From UBA6522 sp965221035 (GTDB lineage: Bacteria > Pseudomonadota > Gammaproteobacteria > Steroidobacterales > Rariloculaceae): a stretch of DNA of 64,000 bases. Shown piece after piece: positions 40,876 to 48,459 of the stretch. Within the stretch, counting starts at the first letter, position 1. Each line of letters opens with the position of its first letter. The notes beneath the pieces were generated by a model, which was given only the letters and a program-made list of their open reading frames with translations, made no database searches and was not told the origin of the DNA. The stretch spans positions 3,720,001 through 3,784,000 of the forward strand of contig OZ244860.1 in NCBI GenBank assembly GCA_965221035.1. The letters are read 5' to 3'. The position numbers were made by a program, and so were the translations under genes.

Positions 40876-41814
40876 TCAGAAATTCACCTTGTCTGCGCCC
40901 TTGAGATCCAGCATCTCGCGAACGTCGTCGGGAGACGCGATCTCGTAGCCGAGTTCCTCGATGATGCGTCGCACCTTGGCGACCTGTTCCGCATTCGACT
41001 CCGCCAGCTTGCCGCGCTCGATGAAGAGGGAGTCCTCTAGCCCAACCCTCACGTTGCCCCCCAGCATGACGGCCAGTGTGGCCATCGGTATCTGCGCGGC
41101 ACCCGCACCGAGCACCGACCACTGGTACTGGTCGCCGAACAGGCGGTCCGCGGTGCGCTTCATGAATACCAGGTTGTCCGGTTCGGCGCCGATCCCGCCG
41201 AGTATGCCCATGACGAACTGCAGGAATATCGGCGGTCTGAAAAGACCCGTGTCCATGCAGAACTTGAGATTGTACAAGTGGCCGACGTCGTAGCATTCAT
41301 GCTCGAACTTGACGTTGTGCCCGCGTCCCAGCGCCTTTTCGACCTGGGCGATGTCGCGGAAGGTGTTGCGGAAGATGTAGCTGTCCGAATTTTCTACGTA
41401 GTCTCGCTCCCAGTCGAACTTCCATGATTCGAACCGCTGTGCCAGCGGATGGAAGGAGAAGTTCATGCTGCCCATGTTCAGGGAGCTCATTTCCGGTGAG
41501 GCCACCTCGGAGGGTCTGATGCGGTCGTCGATGGACGTCTTGAGACTGCCGCCGGTGGAGAGATTGACGACCGAGTCGGTGTGTTTCTTGATGGTCGGAA
41601 GAAAGCGCATGAAGTGGTCAGGGTCGAGCGACACGGAACCGTCCGAGGGATCGCGCGCGTGCAGATGCAGTACGGCGGCGCCGGCTTCAGCCGCATCGAT
41701 GGCCTGCCGGGCGATGTCCTCGGAGCGGTAGGGCAGGGCGTCGGACATGGTCGGCGTGTGGATCGCCCCTGTAATCGCACAGGTTATTGCTACCTTTCTC
41801 GGTTTCCTTGCCAT
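40876..41814 (-). CDS. Beta-keto acid cleavage enzyme (BKACE, DUF849)
   Basis: 312 residues, the normal length. The zinc site is seen as HLHARDPSDGSVSLDPDHFM, and the TIM-barrel continues with VVNLSTGGSLKTSIDDRIRP, FEHECYDVGHLYNL and WSVLGAGAAQIPMATLAVML with GGNVRVGLEDSLFIERGKLA. BKACEs condense a beta-keto acid with acetyl-CoA to give acetoacetate and a new acyl-CoA; known substrates include 3-keto-5-aminohexanoate and dehydrocarnitine. The substrate here is unknown. It lies after the symporter and two microproteins on the same strand, so the group may import and cleave the same keto acid. GGGAG precedes the start. Confidence 0.92.
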   Translation of the reverse strand: MARKPRKVAITCAITGAIHTPTMSDALPYRSEDIARQAIDAAEAGAAVLHLHARDPSDGSVSLDPDHFMRFLPTIKKHTDSVVNLSTGGSLKTSIDDRIRPSEVASPEMSSLNMGSMNFSFHPLAQRFESWKFDWERDYVENSDSYIFRNTFRDIAQVEKALGRGHNVKFEHECYDVGHLYNLKFCMDTGLFRPPIFLQFVMGILGGIGAEPDNLVFMKRTADRLFGDQYQWSVLGAGAAQIPMATLAVMLGGNVRVGLEDSLFIERGKLAESNAEQVAKVRRIIEELGYEIASPDDVREMLDLKGADKVNF

Positions 41815-41842
41815 TCGAGTTGCTCCCGCATTGCATTTGGCG

Positions 41843-41861
41843 CCGCATCAACCTGATGCGG
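41843..41861. repeat. Palindromic repeat, copy 2 (CCGCATCA-ACC-TGATGCGG)
   Basis: A perfect 8-bp stem with a 3-base loop in the gap between the second microprotein and the BKACE gene. The core is identical to copy 1 at 35066-35082. Here it could attenuate read-through or stabilise the upstream message in the symporter operon. Confidence 0.45.
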
Positions 41862-41882
41862 CCCTTTCAGGTTGACGCGGCG

Positions 41883-41999
41883 CTAAAGCTTCTGCCGTTG
41901 TCGGAGTCTCAGGTAGCCCACGAGCGCGATGACGCCGAATATCAGCATCATGGACACGACACCGCCCATCCAGATTCGTGTGACTTCCAGTTCAGCCAT
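41883..41999 (-). CDS. 38-residue single-span membrane microprotein (second of a symporter pair)
   Basis: Translation from the ATG at 41999 gives MAELEVTRIWMGGVVSMMLI followed by FGVIALVGYLRLRQRQKL: an acidic N-terminus, one transmembrane helix and a strongly basic C-terminus. The start overlaps the end of the first microprotein by 8 bases (ATGGCTGA), implying coupled translation. It belongs to the sodium:solute symporter transcription unit (symporter - microprotein 1 - microprotein 2 - BKACE). Small accessory subunits of this size are known for some symporters of this family; whether both peptides bind the carrier is inference. Confidence 0.65.
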   Translation of the reverse strand: MAELEVTRIWMGGVVSMMLIFGVIALVGYLRLRQRQKL

Positions 42000-42105
42000 T
42001 GCGTCGCTCCCGCTCCGGTTTCCGTAGACGTCCAGCGATGAAAACGCCGACCACAACGAATGCGACGATCAAGGCCAGGCTCGTGAAAAATATTTCGACA
42101 AACAT
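41992..42105 (-). CDS. 37-residue single-span membrane microprotein (first of a symporter pair)
   Basis: The ATG at 42105 sits 12 bases after the symporter stop, behind a textbook AAAGGAGGT. The product begins MFVEIFFTSLALIVAFVVVG then VFIAGRLRKPERERRNG: one hydrophobic helix with a very basic tail, inside-positive. The excellent ribosome site and its tight placement argue for a real gene. It is not similar in sequence to the next microprotein, so the symporter has two different small partners. Confidence 0.7.
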   Translation of the reverse strand: MFVEIFFTSLALIVAFVVVGVFIAGRLRKPERERRNG

Positions 42106-42117
42106 GGAGACCTCCTT

Positions 42118-43563
42118 TCAGCCTGCGGTGCTCCGATTCAGGTAGCCGGGTTGGCCGGGCCGCACCAGGTTGCCGACGACCAGGCACCCGATGGCGACGA
42201 CGACGGTGACCAGGGCGTTCGGCATCCCCGCCATACCGAGCCAGTCGGGCAGGTCGCTGAACGACCATAACGAATTGGCGATCCAGCTTGCCAGCAGCGT
42301 CGTGATGGCCACACCCTGGTTGCAGCGCCAGAACAAGCCGAAAACCAGCACCCAGAATACCGGCACGAGCCAGGCGAACAGCCAGTTCATCGCCGCGAGA
42401 ATCGGCGGCAGGAAGGATGCCACGCCGATTGCGGTGCCTGCCACGATCACGATGACGACGCGCATCACCAGCGTCATACGCCCTTCGTCTGCGTTCGGGT
42501 TATACAGGTTTCGATAAATGTCATGGCTGAAGATCGTCGCGATCGCCAGGGAGATCATCGCGAAGGTGGAAAGTATCGCCGCGAGGAACGCGGCCAGCAG
42601 CATCGCCGCGAGCCAGTTGGGAAGGTAGGCCACGAGCATGGAGGTGGCGGCCACCTTCTGACCGAGCACCTGAAATTCGGGAATCGACTTCGCCGCGAGG
42701 CCGAGCACCACGGCGAACACGCCGAACAACCCGTTGACCGGGGCGGCGATCCACAGGGCGCGCATGATGGTCCTTTCGCTTTTCGCCGCCATGGCAGGCT
42801 GCAGCAGCATCTGGTTGATGCCCTGGCTGAAGATCACCGCAACCAGCGTACCGAGCACGAATGTCAGCATAATCTCCGCGTTGCCGAAGATCGAGAGCAT
42901 GTGCGCCTGGTCGGCACCCAGGTAGAACTGCTCGACCGAATCGAAATTCCGGCCGGGCAGGTTCAGGGCCACGACGATGACGGCGAGGATCAACCCAACG
43001 TACATGACCACCGCGTTGACCAGGTTGACGATACCGATTTCGTTGATGCCGGCAAGGATGACATAGAGGATGCCGAGAACGCCGCCGACGACGGCGCCGG
43101 TGGGTATGCTCCAGTCGGTGAGCGAGGCGAAGATGATGCCGATACCCTGCGCCTCGACGGTCAATATCCCGAACAGCACCCCGGCCATGACGCAGGATAC
43201 GAGCAGACGCGTCTCCACGCCGTAGCTCATCTGGAGCAGCTGCGGCACGGTCGCCACGCCGACTCTCCTCAGCCAGACGCCCGTGCCGAGACATACGACC
43301 ACCAACAGGATCACGTGTGCGAGGCTGAACCAGACAGCGGCGGCGCCCAGTATCCAGGCCATCTCGAAGACGCCGAGGATATGCGCGGTACCCAGGACTG
43401 TCAGCGCAAGCGTGACGGCGACCACAGGCATCGGCAGACTGCGATGGGCCAGGGCGAATTCGTCCTTGGCCGTCGCGTCCCTGCGGCGCTGCAGCCAGAG
43501 GCCGAGCCCGACGATCACGATGACTTCGTACGCCAGGACGGCGCCTAGCAATGTGTAATTCAT
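42118..43563 (-). CDS. Sodium:solute symporter family transporter
   Basis: 481 residues with about thirteen membrane helices. The N-terminus, MNYTLLGAVLAYEVIVIVGL, leads into a Gln-Arg-rich loop and KDEFALAHRSLPMPVVAVTL, the usual first loop of this family; SQGINQMLLQPAMAAKSERT and FLAAILSTFAMISLAIATIF with SHDIYRNL are further SSS landmarks. It should import a carboxylate or related solute with Na+. Its start overlaps, in ATGA fashion, the stop of an iclR relic (43560-43715). Two microproteins and a BKACE gene follow on the same strand, linking transport to beta-keto acid cleavage. Confidence 0.9.
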   Translation of the reverse strand: MNYTLLGAVLAYEVIVIVGLGLWLQRRRDATAKDEFALAHRSLPMPVVAVTLALTVLGTAHILGVFEMAWILGAAAVWFSLAHVILLVVVCLGTGVWLRRVGVATVPQLLQMSYGVETRLLVSCVMAGVLFGILTVEAQGIGIIFASLTDWSIPTGAVVGGVLGILYVILAGINEIGIVNLVNAVVMYVGLILAVIVVALNLPGRNFDSVEQFYLGADQAHMLSIFGNAEIMLTFVLGTLVAVIFSQGINQMLLQPAMAAKSERTIMRALWIAAPVNGLFGVFAVVLGLAAKSIPEFQVLGQKVAATSMLVAYLPNWLAAMLLAAFLAAILSTFAMISLAIATIFSHDIYRNLYNPNADEGRMTLVMRVVIVIVAGTAIGVASFLPPILAAMNWLFAWLVPVFWVLVFGLFWRCNQGVAITTLLASWIANSLWSFSDLPDWLGMAGMPNALVTVVVAIGCLVVGNLVRPGQPGYLNRSTAG

Positions 43564-43715
43564 GTTTTTCCTTGTCCGGCCGGCACGTTGCCGGTAATTC
43601 GTTCCAAGATCTCGTTTCGTGTGCCGAAAGGCGAGTTTCCAAGTGTAGCGTCTATCGCATCGTTGCGGGTTCGAATGTAGTCAATTTTGATTGGAATGGA
43701 TATGATGTCATGACA
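43560..43715 (-). pseudogene. C-terminal relic of an IclR regulator
   Basis: Between the symporter start and the vapB operator, a minus-strand frame reads SIPIKIDYIRTRNDAIDATL, then GTRNEILERITGNVPAGQGK, and stops with the TGA that overlaps the symporter ATG. This aligns with the end of the intact IclR protein at 44520-45296 (SIPVPKTRYDRIEF, ATRDDIVKRVAGNVPGEAQ). Only about 50 residues remain. The relic ends at the palindrome that begins the vapBC module, so the 5' part of this gene was lost or displaced there. Confidence 0.65.
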
Positions 43716-43742
43716 TCAATTGAGCTGAGGTCAAGACATCAT
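43703..43742. promoter_or_regulatory. Operator palindrome of the vapBC module
   Basis: A perfect 16-bp palindrome TGATGTCATGACATCA (43703-43718) is followed 16 bases later by a further half-site GACATCAT that includes the vapB start codon. The position fits binding by the VapB ribbon-helix-helix dimer for autorepression. Confidence 0.55.
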
Positions 43743-44007
43743 GCGCAGCACCGTACGAATCGACGACGACTTGATGACCACCGTCAAGGCTCGGGCTACG
43801 GGCGAGGGCGTATCGATGACGAAAATGCTCAATCGGGTGGTGCGGTTGGGCCTTGAAGCGATGAGCCTTAAAGCTGAGAAATCCACTCCATACCGGGAAA
43901 CGACGTTCCGCATGGGGCGCCCCCAAGTCGACCTCGACAAGGCGCTCGCGCTGGCCGCCAGTCTTGAAGACGATGAGACGCTCTGCAAGATCTCATTGCG
44001 AAAATGA
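43741..44007 (+). CDS. VapB-like ribbon-helix-helix antitoxin
   Basis: 88 residues. MRSTVRIDDDLMTTVKARAT and GEGVSMTKMLNRVVRLGLEA form a ribbon-helix-helix (strand, helix, turn, helix). The C-terminal tail (TTFRMGRPQVDLDKALALAA) is the type that embraces a PIN toxin. It overlaps the toxin gene by 4 bases (ATGA). A perfect palindrome just upstream (43703-43718) is the likely autoregulatory site. Confidence 0.87.
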   Translation: MRSTVRIDDDLMTTVKARATGEGVSMTKMLNRVVRLGLEAMSLKAEKSTPYRETTFRMGRPQVDLDKALALAASLEDDETLCKISLRK

Positions 44008-44462
44008 AGATTGTGGACGTGAATGTGCTCCTTTATGCGGTCAACGAGGAGGCGCACCAGCACTCGACTGTTCGCTGGTGGTGGGAGCGCGCTTTGAGCG
44101 CGGACGAGACCATCGGACTGCCCTGGTTGGTGCTTTCCGGGTTCTTGCGCCTGTCGACCCACTCGAAAGTGTTTCCCCAGCCACTTTCCGTGGACACTGC
44201 GCTCAAGAAAGTCGACGCTTGGCTGTCGGCCCGCCCGGTCGCGGCGATATCGGAAAAACCCGGCCATTGGTCCATGCTGCGGCGGCTATTGGCCGACGCC
44301 GGCACTGCGGGGAACTTGACGACGGACACGCACTTGGCGGCCTTGGCCATCACGCACCATGCGGCTTTGGTCTCGTGCGATGGCGATTTTGCGCGGTTTC
44401 AAGGGCTGCGTTGGGAGAATCCGTTGTCCGGAAAAATCCGTCTGAACCCGGATTTCCGGTAG
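44004..44462 (+). CDS. VapC-like PIN-domain ribonuclease toxin
   Basis: 152 residues. PIN-domain acidic residues are in place: KIVDVNVLLYAVNEEAHQHS (first Asp), a central acidic helix after LVLSGFLRLSTH, TTDTHLAALAI (third position) and SCDGDFARFQGL (fourth). VapC toxins cut tRNA or rRNA when freed from VapB. The sequence resembles the subfamily of PIN toxins with RWWWERAL after the first helix. No frameshift is seen, so the module looks functional. It is embedded in the iclR-symporter locus, which otherwise reads on the other strand. Confidence 0.88.
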   Translation: MKIVDVNVLLYAVNEEAHQHSTVRWWWERALSADETIGLPWLVLSGFLRLSTHSKVFPQPLSVDTALKKVDAWLSARPVAAISEKPGHWSMLRRLLADAGTAGNLTTDTHLAALAITHHAALVSCDGDFARFQGLRWENPLSGKIRLNPDFR

Positions 44463-44519
44463 GCGCCGTCGGCCTCCTTCCGGGCGAGCGCCACCCGCAA
44501 ATCTTGTGGAAAGCCTGTT

Positions 44520-45296
44520 TCATTGCGCTTCGCCGGGCACGTTGCCGGCGACTCGCTTGACGATGTCGTCCCGCGTCGCGATCAGCGGTTCCTTGAGCAT
44601 GAATTCTATCCGGTCGTAGCGCGTCTTGGGCACGGGAATCGAAAGCGCCAGCGGGCGGTCGAATGCGTCGAGGAGGGCCGTGCCCACCGCGCAGATTCCG
44701 TCGGTGTGCTCCTCAATGTCGTAAGCGATGCCGCTGGCAATCGTCGCCCGCACCTGTTGTTCCAGTAGCTCCGGGTCCGTGATCGTCGCGTCGGTGTCGT
44801 TCGCCAGAGGACGACGGAGCAACGTTCGTCGCCGCTCTTTGGGGAGGCAGGCAAGCAACGCCTTGCCGTTCGCCGTGCTGTGCAGCGGAAAGGCGGTTCC
44901 GACACGCGAGATTGCCGCGAGACGGTGCGAGCCGGCGACCTGGTCGATGAAGATCGCCTGGTTGTCGCTCAGGATCGACAAGTCCACGGTTTCACCAACC
45001 GTCCGTGACAGTTCGACGAGGTACGGGCGCGCCAGACCGACCATGTCGGTCGTCGCTGAGCGGCCGAGACGGACCAGTGCCGGACCCAGCTTGACCCGGC
45101 CATTGGAGGAGGCCGGCATCAGGAATTTCTCCTCGACCAGCGACGCGACGATGCGCTGAACCGTCGAACGGGCCAGATTCACGCGACCCGCGATCACTCC
45201 CAGGCTCAAGCCCGCGGTTTCATGCTCGAGCGTGCGCAATACCTCGGCCGCCCTGGAAATCACCTGTATGCTGGTGCGTTCTCGCGCCTGGGCCAT
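44520..45296 (-). CDS. IclR-family transcriptional regulator
   Basis: 258 residues from the ATG at 45296 (MAQARERTSIQVISRAAEVL). The N-terminal helix-turn-helix has LSLGVIAGRVNLARSTVQRI with VASLVEEKFLMPASS, and the effector domain has RPYLVELSRTVGETVDLSIL, STANGKALLACLPKER and YDIEEHTDGICAVGTALLDA. IclR proteins sense small organic acids. It is divergent from the cyclase operon (45387 on) and lies on the same strand as the symporter group beyond vapBC, so it may control both. An upstream extension to 45554 would run through its own promoter region and is rejected. Confidence 0.93.
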   Translation of the reverse strand: MAQARERTSIQVISRAAEVLRTLEHETAGLSLGVIAGRVNLARSTVQRIVASLVEEKFLMPASSNGRVKLGPALVRLGRSATTDMVGLARPYLVELSRTVGETVDLSILSDNQAIFIDQVAGSHRLAAISRVGTAFPLHSTANGKALLACLPKERRRTLLRRPLANDTDATITDPELLEQQVRATIASGIAYDIEEHTDGICAVGTALLDAFDRPLALSIPVPKTRYDRIEFMLKEPLIATRDDIVKRVAGNVPGEAQ

Positions 45297-45320
45297 ATTG
45301 ACAATCCAGCTTCCATTCGT

Positions 45321-45367
45321 ACCGTATGCTTGTATCGTATAGTAGTACACATATATCGCATAGCGGT
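45321..45367. promoter_or_regulatory. Putative IclR operator between iclR and the cyclase operon
   Basis: ACCGTATGC at 45321-45329 and GCATAGCGGT at 45358-45367 form an imperfect inverted repeat. Between them TATCGTATAG and TATCGCATAG are near-direct repeats. This AT-rich stretch is the only such stretch in the divergent gap, as expected for a shared regulatory site. Confidence 0.4.
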
Positions 45368-45386
45368 AAATTTCAGGAGAAAGCAA

Positions 45387-46256
45387 ATGCCCGGATGGAA
45401 AGAAGGTGATTGGCGAGACGAAGATCTCTGCCGATTCGAGGAGTCCAACCTCGACAACCGCATGGGGATCGAGTTCTATGATCTGACCCACCCTTGGGGC
45501 GTGGGGCAGCCGTGCTGGCCGTACTTCGAGGACGTGAAGATCGAGCGCCTTCACAACATGTCAAAGTCCGGCGTCCTCACGCAGAAGATCACGACCGTCA
45601 TGCACTCGGGCACGCACATTGACGCGCCGGGTCATGTCGTGCCGGGAACGCCCTTCATGGACGAGGTTCCGCTGCCGAATTTCTTCGGCACCGGTGTGGT
45701 TGTTTCGATTCCAAAGAAGAAATGGGAGGTCATCACCCCGGAAGACCTCGAAAATGCGCGGCCGAAGATACGCCAGGGCGACATCGTCATCGTCAATACG
45801 GGCTGGCACAAGTACTACGGCGACAACCAGCACTACTACGGCTACTCGCCGGGCTTCTACAAGGAAGCGGGGGAGTGGTTCGTCGAAAGGAAAGTCAAGA
45901 TGGTCGGTTCCGACACGCAAGCGCTCGACCACCCGTTGGGCACCGCCATCGCGCCCCACGGACCCGGCAAGCCGGACGGTCTGTTGCCGCATGTCTGCCA
46001 GGAATACCTTGAAACCACGGGGCGCACCGTGCTTGAGGATTTCCCCGACTGGGAACCGTGCCACAAGGCCATCCTGTCGAACGGCATCCTGGGATTCGAG
46101 AACGTCGGCGGCGACATCGACAAGGTGACCGGCAAGCGCGTCACGTTTGCCGCGTTCCCATGGCGCTGGAAGAGGGGCGACGGCTGCATCGTTCGCCTGG
46201 TCGCCATGCTCGATCCCAGCGGCGAGTATCGCATCGAGACCGGCGAGTCCGACTGA
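45387..46256 (+). CDS. Cyclase-family metal-dependent hydrolase (kynurenine formamidase-like)
   Basis: 289 residues; AGGAG precedes the ATG at 45387. The PF04199 metal motif is MHSGTHIDAPGHVVPG, with further conserved blocks FYDLTHPWGVGQPCWPYFED, IRQGDIVIVNTGWHKYYGD and MVGSDTQALDHPLGTAIAPH. Family members hydrolyse N-formyl-kynurenine, isatin or similar amides, or act on cyclic ketones. The substrate is not known; the insertion around NQHYYGYSPGFYKEAGEW is longer than in kynurenine formamidase. First gene of the operon cyclase - cupin - SDR - 3-hydroxyacyl-CoA dehydrogenase, divergent from iclR. Confidence 0.85.
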   Translation: MPGWKEGDWRDEDLCRFEESNLDNRMGIEFYDLTHPWGVGQPCWPYFEDVKIERLHNMSKSGVLTQKITTVMHSGTHIDAPGHVVPGTPFMDEVPLPNFFGTGVVVSIPKKKWEVITPEDLENARPKIRQGDIVIVNTGWHKYYGDNQHYYGYSPGFYKEAGEWFVERKVKMVGSDTQALDHPLGTAIAPHGPGKPDGLLPHVCQEYLETTGRTVLEDFPDWEPCHKAILSNGILGFENVGGDIDKVTGKRVTFAAFPWRWKRGDGCIVRLVAMLDPSGEYRIETGESD

Positions 46257-46280
46257 CGACGCGCCGGACAACAGGAGAAA

Positions 46281-46637
46281 ATGACCATGCAAATCACACG
46301 CTTCGCCGATGCGCAACGCTACGATGTCCCCGGCCACTACGACATGCGCGCACTGCGGTTACAGGGGTTCGATGCCAGCGATTCGAAGTTCGCGTGGGCC
46401 GGGTTGTCCCAGTTTCTGCCGGGCGGGGGCGCGGAGATGGACGCAAGTCCGCTGGAGAAGATCTACGTCGTCCTGGACGGCGAGGTGACGGTCGAACTGG
46501 GCGACGGCACCATCGAGAAGCTCGGCAAGCTCGATAGCTGTTACATAGCCGGCGGCGTGTCCCGCGCGGTGCGCAACGACAGAAATGATGTCGCAACGAT
46601 GCTCGTGCTGATGCCCTATCCGGAATCCGCCTCATGA
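46281..46637 (+). CDS. Single-domain cupin
   Basis: 118 residues. A compact beta-barrel cupin with FAWAGLSQFLPGGGAEMDAS and IYVVLDGEVTVELGDGTIEK, then DSCYIAGGVSRAVRNDRNDV. The usual metal-binding His residues of motif 1 are mostly absent, so it may be a non-metal cupin or a lid subunit. AGGAG precedes the ATG at 46281, with an alternative start two codons later. The stop overlaps the SDR start by 4 bases. Confidence 0.8.
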   Translation: MTMQITRFADAQRYDVPGHYDMRALRLQGFDASDSKFAWAGLSQFLPGGGAEMDASPLEKIYVVLDGEVTVELGDGTIEKLGKLDSCYIAGGVSRAVRNDRNDVATMLVLMPYPESAS

Positions 46638-47434
46638 GCCTGCCGAAAATCGACACCTCCAAGCTGTTCGACGTCTCCGGAAAATCGGCGATCATCGTCG
46701 GCGCGACGGGTTCGTTCGGCAAGGTCTGCGCCGCGACGCTGGGCGACGCGGGGGCAAGGCTCGTCATCGCCGCCGGCAACGCGGACAATCTCGCCGAGGT
46801 GGGCGGGGAGCTGCGTGCCGCCGGTGCCGAGGCGGTCGAGGTCGCAAGAAGGCCGAATACGCCCGAAGATTGCGACGCGATCGTTTCCGCCGCGGTCGAG
46901 GCCCACGGCGGAGTCGACATCCTCGTGGTCGCTTCGGGTTTCAATGAAGTCTCGCCCATCGTCGACATGGAGCCGGAGCGTTTCGGGAAGATCATGCTCG
47001 CCAACGTCGACGGGCCGTGGCTGATGGCGAGATCGGCCGGCCGGCGGATGATCGAGCAGGGCAGGGGAGGCAAGGTCGTGTTCACGTCTTCGGCGCGCGG
47101 CAAGCTGGGCCACCCGGCAGGATATTCGGCCTATTGCACTTCGAAGTCGGCGACCGACGGGCTCACCAAGGCCCTGGGCTGCGAGTGGGGCAAGTACGGC
47201 ATCACAGTCAATGCGCTCGGACCGACCGTGTTCCGCTCGCCGGTGACGGAGTGGATGTTCGGGGAAGACGAGCACGCGCGCAGGGTTCGCGAGGGATTTG
47301 TGGCCCGGGTGCCGGTGGGCCGGCTCGGCGAGCCGGAAGATCTGGCGGGGCCGCTCCTGTTCCTGTGTTCGGCGGCGTCCGATTTCCACACCGGCCACAT
47401 CGTGTACGCCGACGGCGGCTACACGGCGGGTTGA
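46634..47434 (+). CDS. Short-chain dehydrogenase/reductase
   Basis: 266 residues. The NAD(P)-binding turn is GKSAIIVGATGSFGKVCAAT, the NAG-like block is LVVASGFNEVSP, and the active site has FTSSARGKLGHPAGYSAYCT followed by SKSATDG, giving the Y-x3-K pair (YCTSK). The C-terminus GHIVYADGGYTAG is the standard SDR end. It should oxidise a secondary alcohol or reduce a ketone in the pathway of the cyclase operon. Overlaps the cupin gene at ATGA and runs into the next gene with a possible TTGA overlap. Confidence 0.9.
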   Translation: MSLPKIDTSKLFDVSGKSAIIVGATGSFGKVCAATLGDAGARLVIAAGNADNLAEVGGELRAAGAEAVEVARRPNTPEDCDAIVSAAVEAHGGVDILVVASGFNEVSPIVDMEPERFGKIMLANVDGPWLMARSAGRRMIEQGRGGKVVFTSSARGKLGHPAGYSAYCTSKSATDGLTKALGCEWGKYGITVNALGPTVFRSPVTEWMFGEDEHARRVREGFVARVPVGRLGEPEDLAGPLLFLCSAASDFHTGHIVYADGGYTAG

Positions 47435-47439
47435 ATCCC

Positions 47440-48357
47440 GTGACGGGCAAGCGGCCGGTCGCCGTGCTCGGCGGCGGGCTGATGGGTGCGGGGATCGCGC
47501 AGGTATTCGCCGCCGCGGGCTTTGGCGTTCGCGTCTACGAGCCGATCGACGAAGCACGCGAGACCGTGAAGGCGCGCATCGTCGAGAACCTGCGCATGAT
47601 CGGTGGCGATGTGACGGCGGTCGGAGCGGTGACGGTCCACGCCGATTTGGAGCCGGTCGTATCGTCGGCTGGTTTCGTGACCGAGGCCGTACCCGAGAAG
47701 CTGGACCTTAAGCGCTCCTTGTTCGCAGACCTCGAGCGACTCGCTCCGAACGACGCGATACTCGCCAGCAACTCCTCGGTCATACCCATATCGAACATTG
47801 CGGACGGCCTGGAAACGGCGGACCGGATGGTGGGCACGCACTGGTGGAATCCCCCCTACCTCATTCCGCTCGTCGAGGTCATCAAGGGCGCCATGACCAG
47901 CGCGGAAACCATGGATGCGACCATGATGCTCATGCGGGATCTGGGCAAGGAAGCGGCCTACATCCGCAAGGACGTGCCCGGTTTCGTCGCAAATCGCCTT
48001 CAGCACGCGCTATGGCGCGAGGCGATCGCGATGGTGGCGGAAGGCATCTGCGACGCGCGCACGGTCGATACCTGCATCAAGAACAGCCTGGGCCAGCGGT
48101 TGGGTGCGCTCGGACCGCTGGAGAACGCCGACATGGTGGGTCTCGACCTGACGCTGGACATCCACCGGACCATCATCCCCGAACTCGATCGCAGCGCCGG
48201 TCCGAACCCCTATCTGAAGGCGCGAGTCGAAGCCGGCAAACTCGGATTCAAGACCCGCGAGGGCTTCATGAGCTGGACAGACGACGAAATGGCGGCGCTG
48301 CGCCGGCGGCTGGCGGAGCACCTGGTCAAGGCGCAGCGCAAGGGCAGTTCATCGTGA
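47440..48357 (+). CDS. 3-hydroxyacyl-CoA dehydrogenase family protein
   Basis: 305 residues from a GTG at 47440; a TTG at 47431, overlapping the SDR stop, is equally possible. The Rossmann fold starts VAVLGGGLMGAGIAQVFAAA. Later come VTEAVPEKLDLKRSLFADLE, LASNSSVIPISNIADGLE, GTHWWNPPYLIPLVEVIKG and VPGFVANRLQHALWREAIAM, all landmarks of the family; single-domain members of this size include L-carnitine and L-gulonate dehydrogenases. Likely the last enzyme of the IclR-linked pathway, oxidising a 3-hydroxy acid or its CoA ester. That would yield the kind of beta-keto acid the BKACE at 40876-41814 could cleave. Confidence 0.88.
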   Translation: MTGKRPVAVLGGGLMGAGIAQVFAAAGFGVRVYEPIDEARETVKARIVENLRMIGGDVTAVGAVTVHADLEPVVSSAGFVTEAVPEKLDLKRSLFADLERLAPNDAILASNSSVIPISNIADGLETADRMVGTHWWNPPYLIPLVEVIKGAMTSAETMDATMMLMRDLGKEAAYIRKDVPGFVANRLQHALWREAIAMVAEGICDARTVDTCIKNSLGQRLGALGPLENADMVGLDLTLDIHRTIIPELDRSAGPNPYLKARVEAGKLGFKTREGFMSWTDDEMAALRRRLAEHLVKAQRKGSSS

Positions 48358-48459
48358 AGGGTGGTCGGGAAGGTCAGTCCCGCAAGTTCAACGAGGAGTG
48401 CGGCCGGTTGGGAAACCTGGGCTATACTGTCGCGACTTCGACCGCCGAGGGTAATCGAC

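Noticed and set aside
41815..41885. The palindrome behind the microproteins as an intrinsic terminator
   Set aside because: No T-run follows the stem on the minus strand; kept only as a repeat.
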